A DNA stretch of 6,722 nt from contig CAJXAU010000094.1 of the NCBI GenBank assembly GCA_913050205.1, forward strand, positions 1 through 6,722. The letters run 5' to 3'. The notes under the pieces are model-generated. The model ran no database searches. It was not told the DNA's origin and worked only from the letters and a program-made list of their open reading frames with translations. Position numbers and translations under genes: made by a program. Shown piece by piece: positions 1 through 6,722 of the stretch; within the stretch, counting starts at the first letter, position 1; the number at the start of each line of letters is the position of its first letter. The DNA is from an uncultured Verrucomicrobiota bacterium. GTDB taxonomy: Bacteria; Verrucomicrobiota; Verrucomicrobiia; Limisphaerales; UBA1096.

Positions 1-1
1 G

Positions 2-1012
2 GACATGGCGTCGATCCGGGTACACCCCACGTCGGTCAAGACGAACTATCTGTACGCCGATTACCCAAGTGTCGGCTACAACGGTAAGTGGCTCGCCGCC
101 TCGGTGAACATGTACAAGGGCACCAACGAGGTGGCCGGCACGAAGGAGTTTGTCGGTTCTCGTATCTACGCGTTTCACAAGCCGGACTACATTCGCAACG
201 ACCGGGCGTTTTATACGCAGTTTGATGATCCTGATTATTTCACCGTGGTGCCGGCGACGACGCACGACGCGGCGGACACGAATCTGCTTTTCATTACCGA
301 GAACAGCACCCGCGCACTGCGTGTCAGCGCGCTGTCCGGCAAGGTTGGGCAGGAGCATTATACGCCGAAGTTTGCCACGACGCCGTTGAAGGACATTGTG
401 CCGTGGGAGTTTTCCATTGGGAAAACCAACATTTCACCGCAGAAAGGCACCGCGAAAAATATTTTTGGCAACGACTCGCGCATGCACGCGTTGATCAAGC
501 GCAACGGCAAACTTTGGGCGGCGCACCATGTTTTTTTGCCGGAAGGCGTGACCAACGTGAACCGAACGGCCATCCAGTGGTGGAACCTCGAAACCAACGC
601 CACGATCATTCAACGCGGCTACATACAGGATACCAACGGTGTGAAGCAGTACACTTTCCCGAGCATTGCAGTGAACAAAAACAACGACGTGTTGATTGGC
701 TATTCCGGGTTCACAAAGGACACTTACGCCAGCGCATACTACTCCTATCGCAAGGCCGGGGATCCGCTTGGAGAGATGAGCAAACCGGCGCTGTTCAAGT
801 CCGGCGTAGCGCCGTACGTCAAGCTGCGTGCCGACGGCCGAAATAGCTGGGGCGACTACAGCGCGACGCAGGTTGACCCCAACAACGACACCGACATGTG
901 GACGATTCAGATGTACGCAGAGACGCGCAACACCGATCAGAAGGGCATTCCGGATGATAAGCGTGATCGCTGGGGCACGTGGTGGGGCCACCTCGCGTTT
1001 CAGCCCGATGAC
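2..1012 (+). other. N-terminal propeller-like (sialidase/BNR-like) domain, 5'-truncated
   Basis: Residues 1-337 of the giant protein. Visible marks are IAVNKNNDVLIGYS (about 222-235), then AYYSYRKAGDPLG, then a strongly conserved-looking tail: NSWGDYSATQVDPNNDTDMW (281-300) and RWGTWWG (323-329) just before the first Ig-like domain. I recall this tail ('nrWGDYSat.vDP.d...FW...eY...WgTwwg') as the end of a domain found in large bacterial exoproteins, often read as a beta-propeller. The pattern 'VN.NNDVLIGYS' resembles a propeller blade. The DPNNDTD stretch (293-299) could be a metal-binding turn, which is a guess. No catalytic sialidase residues can be assigned, so enzymatic activity is not claimed. 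It has no cysteine. Its beginning lies upstream of the window. Confidence 0.6.
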
Positions 1013-4000
1013 CCGCCGGTGATCGTGCAGCAACCAGCCGACCAGACGATCATGCAGTTTGGCTCGACCGTGGTGCATTCGGTGCAGGCCAAGGGCGCCG
1101 AGACGCTTACCTACCAGTGGCGTTTTGAAAACAAGGACATCGAGGGGGCCACGCAGGCGTCCCACACGATCGACAACTTTCAACCGGAACACATGGGACG
1201 ATACGAGGTGGTCGTTCGCAACGCCGTGGGCTACACGCGCAGCAAAACCGCCGTGTTGGATGCCGTCCTGCCGAGCATCGGTTCACCGGCCAATGTAAAG
1301 GTCATCGACGGTGCAAACGTCACCATGACCACAGCACCGACCCCCGTGGAGACGGTCATCGGCATTCACACGAATGTCGTGCTGAAGGTGGAGCCAAAAG
1401 GCACCGGCCCGTTTGCCTACCAGTGGAGTTTCAATGGCGAGGCGATTGATGGTGCAACGGCGAGTTCGGTGGACATCGGTGTCATGACACCGGCCACCGA
1501 GGGGGCGTATACTGTTAATGTCCGTACGGCCATCGGCGAGGCCAACTCCGAGCCAGCGCAATTGGAGTGGTTGATTTTTGATGAACCAGAATTTTTCAAC
1601 CTAAACCTCACTGACGAGCAGCTTGGTTTTCAGGTGCACGGCCATCGCTGGACAACGAATGTGTTTGAGTACTCGTTCGACCTGAAAAACTGGAAGACAC
1701 TGTTGAAGGGCGGCAAGGAGGACTTGATGTTCAACGCCTCCGGCAAAAACAGCAAGGCGATCGACCGGCCGGGCGGGGTTGATACGCTATACGTGCGCGC
1801 GCTGCTCAAGACGGAGAAGTACTCGAAAAACGCTGTGGGTTACACGCGGGTGACGTATCCCGCCGGCAAGTCGCTTATCGCCAACCCGCTGAACCGTGAA
1901 GACGGCAACACCGTGGCCAAGCTTTTCAGTGGATTCCCAAATGGCACCACCTTGGCCAAGCTGGACGAGGCCACCGGAGAACTGGTGGTGAATGTGTTTG
2001 AGGCCGGTGCATGGGAAAACCCGGCAATGACGCTCGACCCGGGCGAGGGGGCGGTGCTCGATCTCGCCGGGGAGGATGCGGTGTCGGTGGATTATTTTGG
2101 CGTGGCCCAGCAGGGCGACCTGAATTCAGTTCTCCCGACCAAGGCAGCGCTGCGCAGTGCGTTGACCCCGGCAGAGGGCGGCGTGGCCTCGGCGCTTGGC
2201 CTGCCGGAAGCCGAGGGGCTGGAGGTGCAGTTGCTCGACAACGAGTCCGGGGCGTATGTTACGTATACCTATTCGGAAAACGCTTGGCAGCCCAGCGAGC
2301 CGAGTGTTGCGCTTGGCCAAGCGTTCCGCGTGACAGCTGCCACGGCAATTGAGTGGGATCAATCAGTAGCCTACAACGTGATCATTCTGCCGGAGGTGAC
2401 GACGCAACCGCAGGATCAGGTGGTCACCAGCGGTTCGTGGCTTGGTCTGTCGGTTCAGGGCGTGGGTGATCCGCTCGATTACCAGTGGTTTTTCAACGGC
2501 ACAGCCGTAGATGGAGCCACCCGCAATGCGTTGGCATTCGAGGAGGCAGCAGAGGCCAACGCCGGCAAATACACGGTGCGGTTGACTAACCGGTTTGGCT
2601 CGGTGACCAGTCTGCCGGCGGATGTGGCGGTGCATTATGTGATCAACCGTGACACCACCGGCGCGGGGCGGATTGTGCTGAGCCCGTTGCAGGATCATTA
2701 CGCACCGGGCACTGAGGTGACCGTGACTGGTGTGCCGGAGGAGGGTTACTCGTTTGCGAGTTGGGGAGGGGACGCCAGCGGCGACACTGCGCAAACCACC
2801 GTCACCGTCGACAATCACCTGACGGTCACGGCTGACTTTTCGCGCGATTACATCATGCCGACGCTGAAGGATGCGCACTTCCGCGCGGACGGCACGTTTC
2901 AATTCACCGTGGTCGCCGAGCCGGGTGTGAAGAACAACGTCCAGTACAGTTTCGATTTGGAAAACTGGGTGGATCACAGCACGCAAACAAACCCGGGCGA
3001 ACTTCATGTGCCGGTGATCCCGCCGGCGGGTGCCACGAGCATGTACTTCCGCGTGCTGGTGACTGGTAAGGGTTACTCGGATAACATCGTGGGCTATCAC
3101 CTGCTTGAGGTGCCAACCGGCAAGTCGCTGTTATCTAGCCCCTTGGCCAAGGGCGACAATACTGTGGTCGCACTGTTGCCGGCCGGCCCGGCCAACCTGT
3201 CCGTCTCGACTTGGGACAGCCAAGCGGGCGAATGGTCGGCCAGCACATTTGGCGATGTCTGGAGTAATCCGGGGCTGTCGATTTCGCCCGGCCAAGCGGC
3301 GTTGTACGACAACAAAACCGGCTCGGCGGTGACGTTGAAATTTACCGGCGAAGTCACGCAGGGGAGCGTGTCGGCTGCGATTCCGGTCGGGGACTCGTAC
3401 CACACCGCAACGCTGCCCCTCTCCGGGGCGGTATCGACGGATTTTGAACTGCCGACAGTTGAGGGACTGAAGGTGGGCCTGCTCAACAACGACACCGGGG
3501 ACTGGACGACATCGACTTTCACGGGCGGCGCATGGAGTCCGGCAGAACCGACCTTGGCTGCGGGACAAGGATTTCGAGTCACGTCTTTGGATGAACTGAA
3601 CTGGGCTCGCGACATCAATCTCAATTCGCAGGGCACGCCGAAGATCGTCACTCAGCCGGTGGGGGTTTTGCGGATCGCCGGGCAGCCGGTGACATTCAGT
3701 GTTGAGGCGACCGGAACGCCGCTCGAGTACCAGTGGCGATTCAACGGTATGAACATCGATGGAGCAACCTCCGCGACGTTGCAACTGGCCAACGTGCAGC
3801 ATGATCAGGCCGGGGATTACACCGTCTATATTCGGAATCCGTTTGGCAATATCTTGAGTGACACCGCCGCATTGGATGTGCAGTACACGCTGGGCGTGGC
3901 GGAGGAGGGGCACGGCATGGTGACGCATGCCCCGGAGTTGGAGACGTATCCTCACAAGTCGCGCGTGGTTCTCAACGCCGTGCCGAAAAAGGGCTATGTG

Positions 4001-6722
4001 TTTACTGGCTGGAGTGGTGCGGCCAGCGGTGCGGCCAACCCGCTGGCGGTGACGATGGATGCCAACAAAGTGATCACCGGCGCGTTCACGCGCGACGTGG
4101 TGCCGCCGGAATATCGCAGCGTGAAAATTAACGAGGCCAGCCAACTCGAGTGGGTGCAGGTTGGTCGACCCGGCAAAAAACTGACTTCCGACTACTCGCT
4201 CGATCTGCTCAATTGGAAACAGTTCACCAGTGACAGCAGTGCTTCCGGCGAGGTGCGTATTCCGTTCAATCGACCAGCCGGGATCAAAAACCTGTTCATC
4301 CGCACGTGGGAGGAGGACACCGGCTATGCGGCGCGCGCGCTTGGTTATGTGACGTTGACCGTGCCGTCCGGCTACTCGCTGGTTGCCAACCCGTTGTCCA
4401 ACGGAGGTAATCGTGTCTCCGACATTTTCCCGGCCGTCCCAAGCGGGAGCACCTTGTCCAAGTTTAGCGCCAAAACCGGCAAGTGGGAGGCGAACACGTT
4501 CACCGACGTGTGGAGTCAGCCGGGCATGACACTCGCGCCGGGAGAGGGTGCGGTATTCAACAATGTGGGCGCGGCGTTTGACGTGGTGCTGGCCGGCTTT
4601 ACGCCTTGGTCAGAGACTACGCTTGGTATCCCGGCAGGCAAGTCGGTGGTGTCACCGCGCTTGGCCAAGGGGGGGCTTTTGAGCAGTCGCCTTGGGCTGC
4701 CGAGGATCGACGGGCTCACGGTGGAACTACTCAACAACGACACCGGCAAGTACGATGCTTACACGGTAAGCGATGGCGCTTGGTTGCCGACTGAGCCGGC
4801 GGTTGCGCTTGGCCAAGCGTTTATCGTCAAGTCGCCCAGTGCCATTGAGTGGATTCATGATCCGACGATCCCGATGGTTACTGCACCCCCAACCGATCTC
4901 GCCCTTCTCTCCGGCGGCAAAGCCGGCTTCATCGTCAAGGCGGTTGGCGAGCCGTTGGCTTATCAATGGCTGTTTGATGGAAAACCGATCGCCGGCGCAA
5001 CCGCCTCGGCATTGCAATTGCCGGTGGCAACGGCTGCCAATGCCGGGCGTTACTCGGTGGTCGTCAGCAACGGCTTCGGCAAGACCGTCAGTCAGGCGGC
5101 GCAACTCGATATTTACTACACGCTCAAGCTGGCGATCGAGGGCCGTGGCCGGATCGAGCTGGATCCGAAAAAGTCCGCCTTCCTCGCCGGCACAAAGGTG
5201 ACGATGGCTGCCGCCCCGGCGACCGGCTATTCGTGGATGCACTGGAGCGGGGACGAGTCGAGCGATGACTCAACCTTCACAGTGACGATGGATGCGCACA
5301 AGTCGATCACCGCCAACTTCAGCCGCGACTACATTATGCCGGATCTCAGTGAGGCAGGGTTCGATGACAAGGGCCGGTTCACATTCATCCTCACCAGTGA
5401 GCCGGATGCAAACTGTGAAATTCAGGCCTCGGTCGACGGGGTTCGTTGGCAAAAACTTGGCAGTTACCAGAACAAAAACGGGATCGTTCGCATCCCATTG
5501 GCGTACTCCGGGGAGGTCGAAAAACAGATGGTAAGAATCCTTGTGCCGGATGAGCTGGCACCGGGCCGCATCGCCGGGCATTCGCAAAACTATGTCGCCT
5601 ACATCAACCTCGACATCCCGGCTGGACAATCGTTGTACCATCTGCCGTTGGCGCTCTCCGGCAACAAGACCGTCGCCACGCTGTTCCAAAACGCGCCGAA
5701 GGACTCAACCCTCGCCATCCTGAACACTGAGACCGGCGAGTGGGCCGAGGGCACGCTGGGCGAAACTTGGAGCCACGGCGCAACCGAGTTGGCGCAGGGA
5801 ACCATTTTCAAGTTTACCAATCCCGGTGAGCCGTTTCGTGTCATCCTTAGCGGCACCTATGCCGGGCAAGGGGGTGAGGTAAGCCTTGCGGATGGGTACT
5901 TTGGGTATCCGTCACCTTTGGCCGGGGTGGTCGGGCGCGATCTGCAATTTCCCGCATCCGCTCCGGCCGGGACCAAACTGGGGCTGTTGCAAGCCAACGG
6001 TGAGACGATTTGGCAGGCATTCGATGGCATGAAATGGAGTCCCAGTGAACCGAGCCTAACCACCATGCAGGCGGTACGGGTCGATGTGCTGGACGAGGCG
6101 GTGGCATGGCAGGCGCACGGTGCGCCGGACCATAACCGCAAGCCGATTGTCCGTGCGATCACTGGCGACGGCACGCATCTGGCTGGCACAACGACGCTGC
6201 TTGAGTTGGACGCCGTCGGCACGCCGATGAGCATTCAGTGGACGAAAAACAACGAGCCGATACCCGGCGCCACGCAGCGTTGGCTACAGTTGGCCAACCT
6301 CGTCCCCGGACAGGCCGGTCGATATGCCGTGACGCTGCGCAATGCGTTTGGCATCGAGAACAGCAACCCGGTCGAAGTGAATGTTCATTACAAGCTGACC
6401 ACCGTGGTCGCCGCCGGAGAGGGCGCGATCGAGGTCGAGCCAAGCCTGCCGACCTACCCTCCGGGTACGGAAGTGACGTTGACGGCCAAGCCGGGCGAAG
6501 GCCTTGGCTTCGACAAGTGGGAGGGCGACGTCTCCGGCACGGAAGAGTCGGTCACGATCGTAATGGATGACCACAAGACGGTGTCCATCCGTTATCTCAG
6601 CGACAACCAGCCGCCCACAGTGGCGATCGTGTCGCCGCGTGCCGGTCAGTTTTTCAGTGCGCCGGGCGATGTGGAGATCAAGCTGGATGCTGCCGATCCG
6701 GATGGCTCCATCACACATGTTC
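2..6722 (+). CDS. Giant modular surface/secreted protein with Ig-like and InlB-type repeats, partial at both ends
   Basis: One frame is open across the entire window, with no stop in 2,240 codons, so this is an internal fragment of a protein longer than that. Domain order by residue: N-terminal propeller-like domain 1-337; Ig-like 338-422; cycle 1 (Ig, M, A, B) 442-792; cycle 2 (Ig, InlB, M, A, B) 793-1213; cycle 3 1214-1624; cycle 4 1625-2045; Ig plus InlB 2046-2201; start of a Big_7-like domain 2204-2240. The sequence is rich in Thr, Val, Gly, Asp and Asn, lacks obvious membrane helices, and has only one Cys (residue 1805). This fits an exported all-beta protein. Function is inferred only: adhesion, matrix or polymer binding. 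The protein-level repeat pattern and continuous reading rule out a pseudogene here. Phylum guess: Verrucomicrobiota. The start codon, signal peptide and C-terminal anchor are not visible. Confidence 0.95.
1013..1267 (+). other. Ig-like domain 1
   Basis: Residues 338-422, starting PPVIVQQPADQTI. The Ig-fold marks are the core tryptophan in TYQWRF (W373), the IEGAT turn, and the tyrosine corner MGRYEVVVRNAVG. The usual disulfide cysteines are absent, as in many bacterial Ig_2/Ig_3-type domains. It follows the propeller-like domain directly and is separated from the second Ig by a linker of about 19 residues (1268-1324). It is the only Ig here that is not followed by an InlB or M module. Confidence 0.8.
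1325..2377 (+). repeat. Composite cycle 1: Ig - M - A - B (no InlB repeat)
   Basis: Ig-like domain 1325-1573 (YQWSF with W475; GAYTVNVRTAIG). Module M1 1574-1858 has the core EYSFDLKNWKTL and ends near LYVRALL. Module A1 1859-2074 begins PAGKSLIANPL and carries TTLAKLDEATGEL, then AWENPAMTLDPGEGAVL. Module B1 2075-2377 carries LGLPEAEGLEVQLLDNESG, then AWQPSEPSVALGQAFRV and IEW. It is 351 residues long, about 60-70 shorter than the later cycles, because the InlB-type repeat between Ig and M is missing. Boundaries are approximate, set by comparison with cycles 2-4. M resembles a 'YvvqaStDLvnW' module I recall from Verrucomicrobiota exoproteins; A and B have no named function that I know. Confidence 0.75.
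2306..2325 (+). repeat. 20-base exact direct repeat containing a 14-base palindrome, copy 1
   Basis: GTTGCGCTTGGCCAAGCGTT is identical to 4802-4821. It holds the perfect inverted repeat CGCTTGGCCAAGCG at 2310-2323. It lies in module B1 and encodes the VALGQAF region, so shared protein motif is the simplest explanation. Confidence 0.8.
2378..3640 (+). repeat. Composite cycle 2: Ig - InlB - M - A - B
   Basis: Ig-like domain 2378-2638 (YQWFFNG with W829; AGKYTVRLTNRFG). InlB-type beta-repeat 2639-2848 (GAGRIVLSP, YAPGTEVTVT, GYSFASWGGD, ending TADFSRD), matching the divergent InlB B-repeat/Flg_new family pattern. M2 2849-3112 starts YIMPTL and has the core QYSFDLENWVDH, ending MYFRVLV. A2 3113-3355 begins PTGKSLLSSPL and has QAGEWSASTF, then VWSNPGLSISPGQAALY. 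B2 3356-3640 has GLKVGLLNNDTGDW, then AWSPAEPTLAAGQGFRV and LNW. It is 421 residues long and is the most complete-looking copy. Confidence 0.8.
3641..4873 (+). repeat. Composite cycle 3: Ig - InlB - M - A - B
   Basis: Ig-like domain 3641-3886 (YQWRFNG with W1245; AGDYTVYIRNPFG). InlB-type repeat 3887-4096 (GHGMVTHAP, GYVFTGWSGAASG, VTMDANK, ending GAFTRD). M3 4097-4363 has the core DYSLDLLNWKQF and ends LFIRTWE. A3 4364-4600 begins PSGYSLVANPLSNGGN, then STLSKFSAKTGKW and VWSQPGMTLAPGEGAVF. B3 4601-4873 has PAGKSVVSPRLAKGG, then LGLPRIDGLTVELLNNDTG, AWLPTEPAVALGQAFIV and IEW. It is 411 residues long. B3 starts with the same PxGKS...PLAKG-like opening as A2, which supports A and B being related modules. 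Confidence 0.8.
4802..4821 (+). repeat. 20-base exact direct repeat containing a 14-base palindrome, copy 2
   Basis: Identical to 2306-2325, at the homologous place in module B3, with the palindrome at 4806-4819. The flanking DNA differs, so identity is local while the protein motif ALGQAF is conserved. Confidence 0.8.
4874..6136 (+). repeat. Composite cycle 4: Ig - InlB - M - A - B (most diverged)
   Basis: Ig-like domain 4874-5119 (YQWLFDG with W1656; AGRYSVVVSNGFG). InlB-type repeat 5120-5329 (GRGRIELDP, GYSWMHWSGDESSD, VTMDAHKSITANFSRD). M4 5330-5617 starts YIMPDL as in M2, but its core is degenerate: QASVDGVRWQKL replaces YSxDLxNW. It contains the window's only Cys (residue 1805). A4 5618-5860 begins PAGQSLYHLPL, then STLAILNTETGEW and TWSHGATELAQG. 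B4 5861-6136 keeps MKWSPSEPSL but loses the LLNNDTG and ALGQAF motifs (LLQANGE and TTMQAVRV instead). It is 421 residues long. The order of modules is fully preserved despite the divergence. Confidence 0.75.
6137..6604 (+). repeat. Partial cycle 5: Ig-like domain plus InlB-type repeat
   Basis: Ig-like domain 6137-6391 (IQWTKNN with W2080; AGRYAVTLRNAFG), then InlB-type repeat 6392-6604 (GEGAIEVEP, YPPGTEVTLTAKPGEG, FDKWEGDVSG, VTIVMDDHKTVSIRY). The first two steps of the cycle are present, but the M module does not follow. The usual boundary FSRDYIMP or FTRD is replaced by YLSDNQPP, leading into a different domain. Confidence 0.78.
6611..6722 (+). other. Big_7-like bacterial Ig domain, truncated by the window end
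   Basis: Residues 2204-2240 read PPTVAIVSPRAGQFF, then PGDVEIKLDAADPDGSITHV. This fits the opening of the bacterial Ig family I know as Big_7 ('P.v.itsP.dGa.f.ap..v.i.a.A.DpDG.I..V.fy'). It belongs to another Ig-fold family than the six YQW-type domains upstream and marks the end of the M-A-B array, at least locally. The rest is outside the window. Confidence 0.7.

Noticed and set aside
403..846. 147-codon + strand frame in another phase, with an ATG
   Set aside because: It overlaps the main frame entirely, has the composition of an out-of-frame translation, and no recognisable domain.
2..1012. Annotation as an active sialidase
   Set aside because: The blade-like pattern is suggestive, but I see no clear set of Asp-boxes or catalytic Arg/Tyr/Glu residues, and the domain is truncated.
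434..1192. 252-codon - strand frame
   Set aside because: Antisense shadow over the N-terminal domain and Ig 1, where the + frame has clear WGDYSAT and YQW motifs.
2363..3100. 245-codon - strand frame
   Set aside because: Antisense shadow of the Ig-InlB-M part of cycle 2. Similar peptide stretches recur in other - strand frames only because the + strand repeats recur.
3140..3153. Inverted repeat CCCTTGGCCAAGGG as a transcription terminator
   Set aside because: It has no loop, is not followed by a T run, and lies inside an open coding frame.
3131..4144. 337-codon open frame on the - strand
   Set aside because: It lies opposite the continuous + strand frame. Its translation is rich in Arg, His and Val with no domain I recognise, and GC-rich third positions make long antisense frames expected.
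1..6722. CRISPR array, insertion sequence, tRNA or phage module
   Set aside because: No short regularly spaced direct repeats, no transposase or integrase motifs, no terminal inverted repeats and no non-coding space in which such elements could sit.

Overview
The whole window is the interior of one very large protein-coding gene on the + strand. Reading codons from position 2, the frame stays open to the last base: 2,240 complete codons with no stop. Neither the start codon nor the stop codon is inside the window. Residue n begins at base 3n-1. I see no intergenic DNA, RNA gene, mobile element, CRISPR array, promoter or terminator. All shorter ORFs in other frames and on the - strand look like shadows of this GC-rich frame.

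Layout: (1) 2-1012, the end of an N-terminal domain of the kind that precedes Ig-like arrays in large bacterial exoproteins, with WGDYSAT and WGTWWG signatures. (2) 1013-1267, a first Ig-like domain. (3) 1325-6136, four consecutive copies of a composite cycle. The full cycle is Ig-like domain, InlB-type beta-repeat (the 'GY.F..W.GD' repeat), a module with a YSxDLxNW core (called M here), and two related modules (A and B) built around 'TG.(W/Y)...tf...W..P...l..Gq(a/g)'. The conserved Ig tryptophan recurs at residues 475, 829, 1245, 1656 and 2080; spacing is 354 for the first cycle, which has no InlB repeat, and then 416, 411 and 424. (4) 6137-6604, a fifth Ig plus InlB pair. (5) 6611 to the end, a switch to a different Ig-fold domain resembling Big_7.

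Organism: GC-rich coding sequence, with Ig-like/InlB arrays and M/A/B modules of a style I associate mainly with Verrucomicrobiota and, less strongly, Planctomycetota or Lentisphaerota. This is recognition of architecture from memory, not a database match. The protein is probably exported: it consists of adhesive or structural beta-domains and has a single cysteine in 2,240 residues. Its signal peptide and any C-terminal sorting signal would lie outside the window.

How it works is inference: a long rod of beta-sandwich domains holding an N-terminal propeller-like head away from the cell or in the matrix, perhaps for adhesion or polymer binding. No catalytic residues can be assigned. I found no defence, mobile or regulatory system. 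The best candidate for something undescribed is the M-A-B composite repeat itself.
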